Below are positions 33,641-42,066 of a stretch of 64,000 nt of DNA, one piece after another. The notes under the pieces were generated by a model. That model was not told where the DNA came from and did not search any database. It worked only from the letters and a program-made list of their open reading frames with translations. A program made the translations under genes and the position numbers. Source of the DNA: Agromyces mediolanus (lineage in GTDB: Bacteria > Actinomycetota > Actinomycetes > Actinomycetales > Microbacteriaceae). Location: positions 620,001-684,000 of the forward strand of contig NZ_JAMBNX010000001.1 in assembly GCF_023715325.1 (NCBI RefSeq). The letters are read 5' to 3'. Positions within the stretch are counted from its first letter, which is position 1. Each line of letters starts with the position of its first letter.

Positions 33641-35377
33641 CTATTCGACGAGCTTGCCGGCGAGCGAGATCTCGCCGCCCATGAGTGCGGCGATCTCCGC
33701 GGGGATCTCCGGGATGGGCTCGCGGACCACTCCCGCCGAGGGCGACCAGACGAGGTTGACCTGCAGGGCGGGGTCGAGCTCCGGATAGTCGCTCCGGTTG
33801 TGGCAGCCGCGCGTCTCGCGACGCTCGAGGGCCGCTTCGAGGGTCGCCCGGGCGGCGAGCGCCGCGGACTTCAAGTCGAAGGCGTGCGCCAGGTCCTGGA
33901 ATCCGGCGATGTCCGGGTGCACGCCGACCCGCGTGATCCGCTCCTCGATCGCGTCGAGCTCCGCGAGTCCGGCCAAGAGCCCGGCTTCGGAACGGACGAC
34001 CCCGGCGTGCTCGGTCATGGTGTCGCGGATGGCGCGCTGCAACGCCCGCACGTTCTCGGGACCGTCGCTCGCGAGGAGCGCCGCGATCTCGGTGCGGGCG
34101 GTCGCGACCGCGTCCGCCGAACGCGACTGCACCGGCAGCCCGGCCGAGTACGCGGCAGCCGCCTGTCCGACGAGTCGCCCGTACACGAGCAGTTCGATGA
34201 GCGAGTTCCCGCCGAGGCGGTTCGCGCCGTGCAGGCCGCTGGCGGCCTCGCCGATCGCGTAGAGGCCCGGGACATCCGTGGAGTGGTCCTCCGAACGCAC
34301 CCAGACGCCGCCCATCGAGTAGTGCGCGGTCGGCGCGATCTCGATCGGCTCCGTCGTGATGTCGAGCATCTGCAGCTCCAGCATCGTCTGGTACACGCGG
34401 GGGAGCCGCGTCATGATCGTCTCGCGCGGCAGGTGCGAGACGTCGAGCCAGACCCCGCCGTTCGGCGTGCCGCGGCCCTCCGCGATCTCGGTGTAGCAGG
34501 CGAGCGCGACCCGGTCGCGAGTGGACAGCTCGGCGCGCTCGGGGTCGTACTTCGGCATGAAGCGCTCGCCGAGGCCGTTGCGGAGGATGCCGCCCTCGCC
34601 GCGGGCCGCCTCGGAGACCAGGGTGCCGGCGGCGCTCTCCGGCTCGAGGATGCCCGAGGGGTGGAACTGCACGAGCTCGGGGTCGCGGATGCGCCCGCCG
34701 GCTTCGACGGCGAGGCGGAACGAGTCGCCGGTGTTCTCGTCGCGGCGCGAGGAGGTGCGGCGCCAGATGCGGTTGTGGCCGCCTGCGGCGAGGATCACCG
34801 CGTCGGCGTGGATGAGGTAGCGGGTGCCGGTCTCCAGGTCGAAGCCGTATGCGCCGAAGACCGCGCCGTCGTCGTTCACGAGGATCCGCGTGACGTAGAC
34901 GGTGTCGAGCACGGGGATCTGCAGCTGCACGGCGCGGTTGATGAGGGTGCGCTGGATCTCGAGCCCCGTGTAATCGCCGGCGAAGGCGGTGCGCCGGTAG
35001 GTGTGCGCGCCGAAGAAGCGCTGGGAGATCCGGCCGTCCTCCTCTCGGGCGAAGGGCATGCCGTAGCGCTCGAGGTCCTCGATGCCGCGGGCGGCGTTCT
35101 TCGTGACGGTCTCGACGGTGTGCGGGTCGGCGAGGAGGTAGCTCTCCTTGAGCGTGTCGGCCGCGTGCTGCTGCCAGCTGTCCTCGGCGTCCATGGTGGC
35201 GAGCGCCGCGTTGATGCCGCCGGCCGCGAGCGAGGTGTGCGCGTCCGACTTGGGCCGTTTGCCGAGCGCGAGTACGTCGACGCCGGCCTCGGCGAGCTCG
35301 ATGGCCGCGCGGAGGCCGGAGCCGCCGGTGCCGATGACGAGCACGCTGGTGGAGATCTGCCGTTCAGAGGTCTGCAT
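33641..35377 (-). CDS. Solitary succinate dehydrogenase/fumarate reductase-like flavoprotein
   Basis: A 578-residue FAD protein of the SdhA/FrdA/NadB family. The N-terminal dinucleotide motif VLVIGTGGSGLRAAIELAEAG is clear; further landmarks are DAHTSLAAGGINAAL, QFHPSGILEPESAAGTLVSEAARGEGG, the substrate-site HYSMGGVWV and the C-terminal ETRGCHNRSDYPELD, which is closer to SdhA/FrdA than to L-aspartate oxidase. No iron-sulphur or membrane-anchor subunit is adjacent, so it may be a soluble reductase or aspartate oxidase-like enzyme. ATG 35377 gives the usual short leader before the FAD motif. Divergent from a LysR gene, its likely regulator. Confidence 0.82.
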   Translation of the reverse strand: MQTSERQISTSVLVIGTGGSGLRAAIELAEAGVDVLALGKRPKSDAHTSLAAGGINAALATMDAEDSWQQHAADTLKESYLLADPHTVETVTKNAARGIEDLERYGMPFAREEDGRISQRFFGAHTYRRTAFAGDYTGLEIQRTLINRAVQLQIPVLDTVYVTRILVNDDGAVFGAYGFDLETGTRYLIHADAVILAAGGHNRIWRRTSSRRDENTGDSFRLAVEAGGRIRDPELVQFHPSGILEPESAAGTLVSEAARGEGGILRNGLGERFMPKYDPERAELSTRDRVALACYTEIAEGRGTPNGGVWLDVSHLPRETIMTRLPRVYQTMLELQMLDITTEPIEIAPTAHYSMGGVWVRSEDHSTDVPGLYAIGEAASGLHGANRLGGNSLIELLVYGRLVGQAAAAYSAGLPVQSRSADAVATARTEIAALLASDGPENVRALQRAIRDTMTEHAGVVRSEAGLLAGLAELDAIEERITRVGVHPDIAGFQDLAHAFDLKSAALAARATLEAALERRETRGCHNRSDYPELDPALQVNLVWSPSAGVVREPIPEIPAEIAALMGGEISLAGKLVE

Positions 35378-35448
35378 GAGCCCGAGGCTAGGTCGGGTTC
35401 GTCGATTACTCCAATGCATTTATGTAGTCATCACGATGCAGATAGGCT

Positions 35449-36384
35449 ATGGAGGTGAATCTCGAGCAGCTGCGCGGCTTCGTCGCGGTCGCCCGCCTGG
35501 GCAACTTCACGCGGGCGGCGACGGAGCTCCATCTCGCGCAGCCCTCGCTGAGCCGGCAGATCGCCGCGCTGGAGCAGGACCTCGGCGCCGAGCTCTTCCA
35601 CCGGGCCCGCACCGGGGCGACGCTCACGGTGGCCGGCGAATCCCTGCTCCCGCTCGCACGGCGCATGCTCGCCGACGCGGAGTCCGTCCGGCGCGAGCTC
35701 GCCGAACTCGCCGGCCTGGAGCGCGGTCGAGTTCGGCTCGGCGCGACGCCGACGCTGTGCATCAGCCTCGTGGCCGAGGTGCTGAGCGTCTTTCACGCGG
35801 CGCATCCGGCGATCGAGCTGCACCTGTCGGAGCAGGGGTCGCGCCGGCTCCTCGACGAGCTGGCCGGCGGTGAGCTGGATCTCGCGTTGATCACCACCTC
35901 GGATGCCACGGCCGCCGACCGCTTCTCCGTCGTCCCGCTGCTCGACGAGGAGCTCGTCGTCGTCTCCTCGGCGGCCGCGGCGCCCGTGGCCCCGGGGGAG
36001 CAGATCTCGCTCGCCGAGCTCGCCACGCTCCCGCAGATCGTGTTCAGCTCCACCTACGACCTCCGCAGCGCGACCGACGACGCCTTCCGCGCGGCCGGCC
36101 TCTCGCCCGAGGTCGTGCTGGAGGGTGCCGAGATGGACGCCGTGCTGCGCTTCGCCGAACGCGGCCTCGGCGTCGCGATCGTGCCCGCCATGGTGCTGAT
36201 CGATCGCCCGGGACTGCGCTCCGTCCGCCTGGGCGGCGAGACCCTGACGAGGACGATCAGCCTCGCCAGGCCGGCCGATGTCGCGCCGACGATCGCGGTC
36301 GGGGTCATGCAGCGCACGATCGCCGCGACCGCGACGGCCTTCGCCGCGCGGGCGGGCGACACGATGCGCCTCGCCCAGGCCTGA
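35449..36384 (+). CDS. LysR-type transcriptional regulator
   Basis: A 311-residue LTTR. The N-terminal winged helix is canonical: MEVNLEQLRGFVAVARLGNFTRAATELHLAQPSLSRQIAALEQDLGAELFHRARTGATLT. The effector-binding domain follows (RVRLGATPTLCISLVAEVLSVFHAAHPAIELHLSEQG). It is divergent from the SdhA-like flavoprotein with 71 bp between starts, the classical layout for LTTR control of the neighbouring gene; the intergenic region contains a T-N11-A candidate (CGATTACTCCAATG), which I cannot confirm. Confidence 0.93.
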   Translation: MEVNLEQLRGFVAVARLGNFTRAATELHLAQPSLSRQIAALEQDLGAELFHRARTGATLTVAGESLLPLARRMLADAESVRRELAELAGLERGRVRLGATPTLCISLVAEVLSVFHAAHPAIELHLSEQGSRRLLDELAGGELDLALITTSDATAADRFSVVPLLDEELVVVSSAAAAPVAPGEQISLAELATLPQIVFSSTYDLRSATDDAFRAAGLSPEVVLEGAEMDAVLRFAERGLGVAIVPAMVLIDRPGLRSVRLGGETLTRTISLARPADVAPTIAVGVMQRTIAATATAFAARAGDTMRLAQA

Positions 36385-36579
36385 ACCCGGCCTGCCGCTC
36401 CCGCGCCCCGGTTCTGCGCCGATCCGAACCGCTTCTTGAGCCGGACTTGAGCTGATCCTGAGGTCTCTGCGTCAGGCTTGGCATGTGCTCGCAGGGGCCA
36501 CCCGAGCACCGCAGCTCACCGCTTCTTGACCCGAACTCGAAGCGTGGATCGACGGAAGTGGTGGCCCCTGAGCAGCGCC

Positions 36580-37119
36580 TCAGCCGACTCGGCTCCAGCT
36601 GCCGCACCCGGTCGAGCTGAAGTCCTGGCCGGCCTCGACGACGATCGAGACGAGTTCGCCGGCGCCCTGTCCGGAATCGATCACTGCGCCGGCGCCGGGA
36701 TCCTCGGGGTCGGCGACCGAGATCGACCACATGCAGGCCGCATCGCTCGCCGACGACTCGTATCTGCCCGGCAGCATCGAGGTGCCCGCGGTGTACCACC
36801 GGTCGTCCTCGAGCGCGGTCGCCGGCAGTGCGGCCTCGGCGGTCGCCACCGCCTGCTCCCGGGCGACGAGCTCCGCCTCTCGCGCGGCGAGTATCTGCTC
36901 GCGCGCCCGCAGCCCGCCGTCCTCGTCCTCGAAGGTCGTCAGCTGTTCGACGAGCCGATCGGCGCGATCCTGGTCGAGCTGCAGCTGCGCCTCGAGTTCG
37001 GTGGTGCGGGCCTCGCTCGTGGCCCAGAGGGTGATGGTCGCGGCGATCGCCGCCGTGGCGATCATCGAGACCCCGATCAGGGGGAGCAGCAACCGATTGG
37101 CGGGCAGATGGAACTCCAT
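36580..37119 (-). CDS. Membrane-anchored coiled-coil protein, uncharacterised
   Basis: A 179-residue protein: a short cytoplasmic start, a membrane helix (about residues 9-33), a coiled coil of about 60 residues (TTELEAQLQLDQDRADRLVEQL to AREAELVAREQAVATAEAAL), and a C-terminal extracytoplasmic domain with DDRWYTAGTSMLPGRYESSASDAACMWSISV and a second Cys in SSTGCGS, a potential disulphide. The C-terminal pattern resembles domains found in actinobacterial lipoproteins of unknown function. ATG 37119 follows GAGGAGCGCACG. It is divergent from the APC permease. Confidence 0.75.
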   Translation of the reverse strand: MEFHLPANRLLLPLIGVSMIATAAIAATITLWATSEARTTELEAQLQLDQDRADRLVEQLTTFEDEDGGLRAREQILAAREAELVAREQAVATAEAALPATALEDDRWYTAGTSMLPGRYESSASDAACMWSISVADPEDPGAGAVIDSGQGAGELVSIVVEAGQDFSSTGCGSWSRVG

Positions 37120-37328
37120 CGTGCGCTCCTCGCGTCGGTTGCAGGCACTCGTAGCAGTATGACCTACAGGCACTGAGGAATCCTCCCCAGTTCAGGGGTC
37201 AGTGTCGCGGCATCCCGCCGCTCGAGGGTGGCGTTTCCGGGTCTCGCATCTATGGCATGCTGGTCCGGCGCCGAACACCGCTGGTTCTCGCCTCCTGGTG
37301 CCGCGCACGGCTCAGTGAAGGAGAGAGC

Positions 37329-38729
37329 ATGGCTTCAACGGCGGTGAGCGCCCCGAGCAGGGGTGCCAGCCTCAAGCGGAACCTGGGACTGTGGGCCATT
37401 GTCGGCCTCGGCCTCGGATACATGACCCCGACCGTGGTGTTCGACACCTTCGGCATGGTGGCGCGCGACACGGACAACGTCGTCCCGGCCGCGTATCTCG
37501 TGGCGCTCGTGGTCATGATGTTCACCGCGATCAGCTACGGCAAGATGGCCGGCGCCATTCCGAGCGCCGGGTCGGCCTACACCTACGCGCGCGAGTCGAT
37601 CCACCCCAACGTCGGGTTCATGGTCGGCTGGACCTCGCTCATCGACTATGTGCTGCTGCCCATGGTGAACTGCCTCATCATCCGCAGCTACCTCGAGGCT
37701 CTGTTCCCGGAGATCCCGGGATGGATCTGGGTCGTCCTGTACTGCGCCCTGGTCACGTCGGTCATCTACCTGACGATGCGCGGCACGTCGAACATCAACA
37801 TGCTGCTGCTGGTCTTCTCCATCGTCGTCATGGCCGTCTTCGTGATCATGGTCTTCGCGCAGCTCATGCGGGGCGAGGGGCAGGGCACCGTCGCCTCGAT
37901 GCAGCCGTTCTTCCACGACGGCGTGACGCTCGGCGCCGTGCTGATGGGGGCGACCATCGTCTGCTTCTCGTTCATCGGCTTCGACGCGGTCACCATGTAC
38001 GCGGAGGAGGCCAAAACGCCGAAGATCATGCCGAAGGCCATTCTGCTCACCGTCGTCATCGGCGGTGCGATCTTCCTCGTCGCCGCGTACTTCACGCAGC
38101 TGCGCTTCCCCTCCTCCGATGCCTTCCCGGTGGAGGCGATCGAGGACAGCACGCTCCCCGAGATCGGGCTGCAGGTCGGCGGGCCGGTGTTCCAGGCCAT
38201 CCTCACGGCGGCCGGCTTCGCGGCCACCCTCGCGTCGGGACTGGCGTCGCACGCCTCGGTCTCGCGCATGCTCCTCGTGATGGGCCGCAACAACGTGCTG
38301 CCGAAGCGGTTCTTCGGGTACATCAACCCGAAGACGCACACGCCGACCTTCAACATCGTCCTCGTCGGCGTCATCAGTCTGCTCGCCGCGGCCTTCACCC
38401 TCGAGCTGATCGCCGCCTTCATCAACTTCGGTGCGCTCATCGCGTTCACCTTCGTGAACGTCTCGGTGATCGCCTGGTTCGCGATCCGCAAGGGCCGCCG
38501 TCGCACGCCGAGGGACATCTTCACGTTCATCGTGCTGCCCGGCATCGGCATGGTGCTCACGGGCATCCTCTGGGCGAACCTGCACGTCGATGCGCTCATC
38601 GGCGGTGCCGCGTGGGCCGCGATCGGCTTCGTGTACCTGCTGGTGCTGACGCGCGGCTTCCGCCGTCGGGTCGCCGCCTTCGACGAGGCGCAGCCGGTGA
38701 CCGGGTTCAACAAGGCGATCGACGAGTAG
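37329..38729 (+). CDS. APC family amino acid/polyamine permease
   Basis: A 466-residue permease with about twelve hydrophobic segments. The first, GLWAIVGLGLGYMTPTVVFDTFG, holds the Gly-rich unwound region of APC transporters; YGKMAGAIPSAGSAYTYARESIHPNVGFMVGW and CFSFIGFDAVTMYAEEAKTPKIMPKAI are strong family signatures. The substrate is probably an amino acid or amine; it cannot be specified. ATG 37329 follows TGAAGGAGAGAGC. A hairpin terminator follows at 38754-38788. Confidence 0.93.
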   Translation: MASTAVSAPSRGASLKRNLGLWAIVGLGLGYMTPTVVFDTFGMVARDTDNVVPAAYLVALVVMMFTAISYGKMAGAIPSAGSAYTYARESIHPNVGFMVGWTSLIDYVLLPMVNCLIIRSYLEALFPEIPGWIWVVLYCALVTSVIYLTMRGTSNINMLLLVFSIVVMAVFVIMVFAQLMRGEGQGTVASMQPFFHDGVTLGAVLMGATIVCFSFIGFDAVTMYAEEAKTPKIMPKAILLTVVIGGAIFLVAAYFTQLRFPSSDAFPVEAIEDSTLPEIGLQVGGPVFQAILTAAGFAATLASGLASHASVSRMLLVMGRNNVLPKRFFGYINPKTHTPTFNIVLVGVISLLAAAFTLELIAAFINFGALIAFTFVNVSVIAWFAIRKGRRRTPRDIFTFIVLPGIGMVLTGILWANLHVDALIGGAAWAAIGFVYLLVLTRGFRRRVAAFDEAQPVTGFNKAIDE

Positions 38730-38753
38730 CCCCACCTTCGTTCGGCACCACGT

Positions 38754-38788
38754 GAACGGGCCCGGGGTCGACGATCCCGGGCCCGTTC
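38754..38788 (+). terminator. Hairpin terminator after the APC permease
   Basis: A perfect 13-bp stem (GAACGGGCCCGGG at 38754-38766, CCCGGGCCCGTTC at 38776-38788) with a nine-base loop, 24 bp past the permease stop and just before the 3' end of the convergent small gene. No T run; possibly bidirectional. Confidence 0.75.
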
Positions 38789-38798
38789 GCTGCGTGCC

Positions 38799-39074
38799 TC
38801 AGCGGCGGTGCAGCCGCCCGTAGCCGGACAGCAGGCGCGGGACGACGAGGTAGACCGCGAGCGGGACGACGATCGCGGTGAGCAGCAGCGCGCGCAGCAC
38901 GGGGTTCCAATCGGCCCAGAGCGGGGCGAAGGCGAGCATGCCGACGGCGACCAGGGGGAAGATCGCGAGCCAGGTGAGGGCGGCGCGCAGGTGGACCGAG
39001 GGCGGCGCCGACGGCACGGCGGGCTCGGACGGTGCGGGGAGGGCGTTCGGTTCGGGGGTGGGTTCGGTCGACAT
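38799..39074 (-). CDS. Small two-helix membrane protein under the TetR operator
   Basis: A 91-residue protein with a Pro/Ala-rich N-terminus of about 28 residues, two membrane helices (LTWLAIFPLVAVGMLAFAPL and ALLLTAIVVPLAVYLVVPRLL) joined by ADWNPVLR, and a basic end. Similar small proteins accompany TetR regulators in other actinobacteria. TTGGAG lies upstream of ATG 39074. It is divergent from the TetR gene and its promoter overlaps the three palindromic operators, so it is the probable target of that repressor. Function unknown. Confidence 0.8.
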   Translation of the reverse strand: MSTEPTPEPNALPAPSEPAVPSAPPSVHLRAALTWLAIFPLVAVGMLAFAPLWADWNPVLRALLLTAIVVPLAVYLVVPRLLSGYGRLHRR

Positions 39075-39082
39075 GATTTCTC

Positions 39083-39156
39083 CAACTATTTGGTTGCTTC
39101 CAACTGAACGGTTGCAACCATAGATCGGCCGTGGCTATTCCGCAACCACTCGGTTG
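39083..39156. promoter_or_regulatory. Three CAAC-N6-GTTG palindromes (TetR operators)
   Basis: The 14-bp palindrome CAAC-N6-GTTG occurs at 39083-39096, 39101-39114 and 39143-39156, all with the same six-base spacer length. The first two start 18 bp apart and the third 42 bp further on. They fill the 103-bp gap between the small membrane protein and the TetR gene, so both promoters are likely repressed by the TetR protein. Confidence 0.85.
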
Positions 39157-39177
39157 GATCTTGCTACGCTGGTCGGT

Positions 39178-39774
39178 ATGGCCTGGGACACCGAGGGCAC
39201 CAAGCGGCGACTGCTCGACGCGGCGACGGTCGAGTTCGCACAGCACGGCTTCGCCGGCGGTCGCATCGACCGCATCGCCGTGGCCGCCGGCGTCAACAAG
39301 GAGCGCATCTACCAGTACTTCGGCAAGAAGGACGAGCTCTTCGACGCGGTGCTCGTGAGCGCCCTGCGTCGCGTCATGGACGAGGTGCCGCTGCGCGGCG
39401 AGGGCCCGGCGGCCGTCGCCGACTACGCGGGGCGTCTGTTCGACCACCACGTCGACGACCCCACCGTGCCCCGTCTCGTGACCTGGGAAGGGCTCGAACG
39501 CGGCCGCGAGACGGTCGCCCGGGCCGACCGCCTCGAGCACCACACCGCCAAGGTCAGGGCGATGATGGGGATGCTCCCAGGGGTCGACTACGCCGCGGTC
39601 GCCGAACTCCTCCTGACCATCGTCACCCTCTGCGACTCGTGGCCCGTGCTGCCGCAGGTCGATGAGTTCCTGAGCGGCCGGGTCGAGGGTCGCCGCGCCG
39701 AACGGCGAGCCGTGATCGTCGGCACTGTCGAGCGGCTCGCCCGGGCGCTCACCGCCGAGGCGGCTCGCCCGTGA
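39178..39774 (+). CDS. TetR family transcriptional repressor
   Basis: A 198-residue TetR protein. The DNA-binding domain is canonical: TKRRLLDAATVEFAQHGFAGGRIDRIAVAAGVNKERIYQYFGKKDELFDAVL. The C-terminal ligand domain (from about residue 60) is typical in length. ATG 39178 was chosen because upstream codons lie inside the operator region. Its stop overlaps the 3' end of helR by 26 bp. It probably represses itself and the divergent small membrane protein through the CAAC-N6-GTTG sites. Confidence 0.93.
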   Translation: MAWDTEGTKRRLLDAATVEFAQHGFAGGRIDRIAVAAGVNKERIYQYFGKKDELFDAVLVSALRRVMDEVPLRGEGPAAVADYAGRLFDHHVDDPTVPRLVTWEGLERGRETVARADRLEHHTAKVRAMMGMLPGVDYAAVAELLLTIVTLCDSWPVLPQVDEFLSGRVEGRRAERRAVIVGTVERLARALTAEAARP

Positions 39775-41938
39775 GCACGACGAGCCGGCGGGTCGCCCTG
39801 GTCATCGCCACATAGCGGTCGACGGCGCCTTCGATGCCCTCGGCGAAGTCGTCGGGCTCGACGAGGAGCACGAGGTCGAACTCGAGCCCCTTCGCCAGTT
39901 CCGGAGTGAGCCGGCGCACGCGGGGGTGATGTGCGAGCTCGGCGTCGACGGCCACGGTCGTCCGCGCCGGTGCGTCCTCCGCATGGATGATGCAGGCGCT
40001 CGCCTCCGGATGCTCCGCCGCCCAGCTCTCGAGCGTCGCGTGCAGCTCGCCGAGCGTGAGATGCTCGACCGGCGAGCCGCTCGAGCGGATGCTCGTCGGC
40101 ACGTTGGCGTCGGGAACGGCGGCCCGGATGCCGGGCGCCGCCTCGGCCATGATCTCGGCGGGCGTGCGGTAGTTGACGGTGAGGCCGGCGAGCTCGATCC
40201 GCCCGAACCCCACCCGGCGCAACCGTTCGGACCAGGACTCCACGAAACCGTGCCGCGCCTGCGCCCGGTCGCCGACGATCGTGAAGCTGCGCGACGGGCA
40301 CCGCGCGAGGAGCATGCGCCACTCGGCATCCGTGAGCTCCTGCGCCTCGTCGACGACGAGGTGCGCGAAGGGCCCGTCGAGCGCGGCCGTGCGCTCCGGG
40401 CCCGGCAGCTCCCCGAGCAGCGTGTGCTGCACGTCCGAGCCGCGCAGCATCGTCACGAGCCCCTCGCCGTCGCCGTCGTCGTCGGCGGCGATGAGCTGAT
40501 CGACCACGAGGTCCATCTGCTCGCGATCCGCTTCCGCCTCGGCGCGGGCGCGACGGACCCGTCCTGACGCCTCCGGGTCGCCGACCCTGCGGCGGGCCGA
40601 ATCCAGATAGGGCACATCCGCGCGGGTCCAGTCCCGCGGTCGCTCCCGTCGCAGCTCGGCCGCCTCCGTCTCGGTGAGCCACGGTGCGCAGCGGCGGAGG
40701 TAGGCGGGCGAGGTCCAGAGGTCGGCGACGAGCCCGACCGGGTCGAGCAGCGGCCAGGCGCGGTCGAAGGTGCGGCGCAGTTCCTCGTCGGTCTCCAGCT
40801 CCCGGCGCACCAGCCGGGACGGGACGCCGGCCGGCTGCTGGTCCGCGAGGATCTCCAGCAGTGCGTCCCACACGATCCCGCGGGCGTCGTTGTGCGGCGT
40901 GCCCGGCTCAGGCGCGGCGAACGCCTCGGCCCAGTCCGCCGGTCCGAGCAGCGATTCGCCCCACTGCGTCTCGACCCGGAGCTCGACGGCCGGCGGCGCC
41001 TCGTAGCCGGCGACGGCGGCGTCGACGGCATCGACCAGTCGGGTGTCCGCCTTCAGCCGGGCGGCTGCCGCAGCGGAGTCGGGCAGGAGCGCCGCACCCT
41101 CCGGGACGAAGTCGGACGGCACCGCCATCGCCACCTCCTGCTCGCCGAGGCTCGGCAGCACGTCGGCCACGTAGTCGAGATAGGGGTGGGACGGACCGAC
41201 GACGAGGATCCCGCCGCGGTGGGCCGCGACGCGGGCGTCGGCGTAGAGCAGATAGGCGGCGCGGTGGAGGGCGACCACCGTCTTGCCGGTGCCCGGACCG
41301 CCGTCGACGACGAGCGCCCCGTCCGACGCCGCCCGGATGATCGCGTCCTGGTCCGCTTGGATCGTGCCGAGCACGTCGCGCATCCGCTCGGACCGATCAG
41401 TGGCGAGGCTGGCGATGAAGGCCGACTGGTCGTCGAGGGCCAGCGCGCGCCCCTCTTCGCCCGGCACGAGCACCTCGTCCCAGAAGTCGACGATCCGGCC
41501 TCGGGTCCAGCGATAGCGGCGCCGGCTGCGCAGGCCCATCGGCCGGGCCGGGGTCGCGGAGAAGAACGGCTCGGCCGCCGGGGTGCGCCAGTCGACGAGG
41601 AGACGTTCCCCCTCGGCGTCCGACAGCCCGATCCGCCCGATGTAGAGCGGATCCTCGCGGTCGTCGACGACGATGCGCCCCAGGCAGGCGTCGACCCCGT
41701 ACCGGCGCAGCGTTCGCAGCCGGTTCTCCAGTCGGTGCACCGCCAGGTCGCGGTCGAGCGCGGCCTGTCCGTGGCGGGCCTCGGCGCGAAGGGCGGCGTC
41801 GAGCCGCGCACGGGCCTCGGCGGTCGCGGAGGCGAGCGCCTCGCCGATGGCGGCGAAGTGGCGTTCGTCTTCGGCGAGGAGTGCCGGATCGGACTTCTCG
41901 ATGAGGTGGGCAGGCAGGTGGAACGGGCTCGCGGACAG
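39749..41938 (-). CDS. helR: HelR/HelD-like RNA polymerase-associated helicase-like ATPase
   Basis: A 729-residue SF1 helicase-like protein. N-terminal helical region HFAAIGEALASATAEARARLDAALR..., the family segment YIGRIGLSDAEGERLLVDWRTPAAEPFFSATPA, Walker A VVDGGPGTGKTVVALHRAAYLLYA, motif II LVVDEAQELTDAEW, motif III TIVGDRAQARHG and C-terminal AMTRATRRLVVL match HelD-like factors that remodel RNA polymerase. HelR members displace rifamycins from RNA polymerase in actinomycetes. The palindrome at 41990-42010 (RAE-like) supports HelR over other HelD classes. No ATG/GTG lies near the GGAGG at 41943-41947; CTG 41938 is my best start, and the TTG at 42004 falls inside the palindrome. Confidence 0.87.
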   Translation of the reverse strand: MSASPFHLPAHLIEKSDPALLAEDERHFAAIGEALASATAEARARLDAALRAEARHGQAALDRDLAVHRLENRLRTLRRYGVDACLGRIVVDDREDPLYIGRIGLSDAEGERLLVDWRTPAAEPFFSATPARPMGLRSRRRYRWTRGRIVDFWDEVLVPGEEGRALALDDQSAFIASLATDRSERMRDVLGTIQADQDAIIRAASDGALVVDGGPGTGKTVVALHRAAYLLYADARVAAHRGGILVVGPSHPYLDYVADVLPSLGEQEVAMAVPSDFVPEGAALLPDSAAAAARLKADTRLVDAVDAAVAGYEAPPAVELRVETQWGESLLGPADWAEAFAAPEPGTPHNDARGIVWDALLEILADQQPAGVPSRLVRRELETDEELRRTFDRAWPLLDPVGLVADLWTSPAYLRRCAPWLTETEAAELRRERPRDWTRADVPYLDSARRRVGDPEASGRVRRARAEAEADREQMDLVVDQLIAADDDGDGEGLVTMLRGSDVQHTLLGELPGPERTAALDGPFAHLVVDEAQELTDAEWRMLLARCPSRSFTIVGDRAQARHGFVESWSERLRRVGFGRIELAGLTVNYRTPAEIMAEAAPGIRAAVPDANVPTSIRSSGSPVEHLTLGELHATLESWAAEHPEASACIIHAEDAPARTTVAVDAELAHHPRVRRLTPELAKGLEFDLVLLVEPDDFAEGIEGAVDRYVAMTRATRRLVVLTGEPPRR

Positions 41939-41989
41939 GGGTCCTCCAGGGCAGCAGGTGGCGTGGGTCAGCCAGTATGCGCCACGTGA

Positions 41990-42010
41990 GGGGCCTTGCC
42001 GCAAGCCCCC
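41990..42010. promoter_or_regulatory. Rifamycin-associated element (RAE)-like palindrome upstream of helR
   Basis: The reverse strand reads GGGGGCTTGCGGCAAGGCCCC, an inverted repeat with a CTTGCGGCAAG core. It closely resembles the RAE reported upstream of rifamycin-inactivating genes and helR in actinomycetes, where it mediates rifamycin induction. It ends about 50 bp before the helR start. TTGCGG inside it could serve as a -35 with CATACT 19 bases downstream as -10. Confidence 0.8.
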
Positions 42011-42066
42011 GGACCGGCGGTATCCTGGAAGTGCGGGGATCGGCGTGCACCCGCCGAGCAGCGCGG

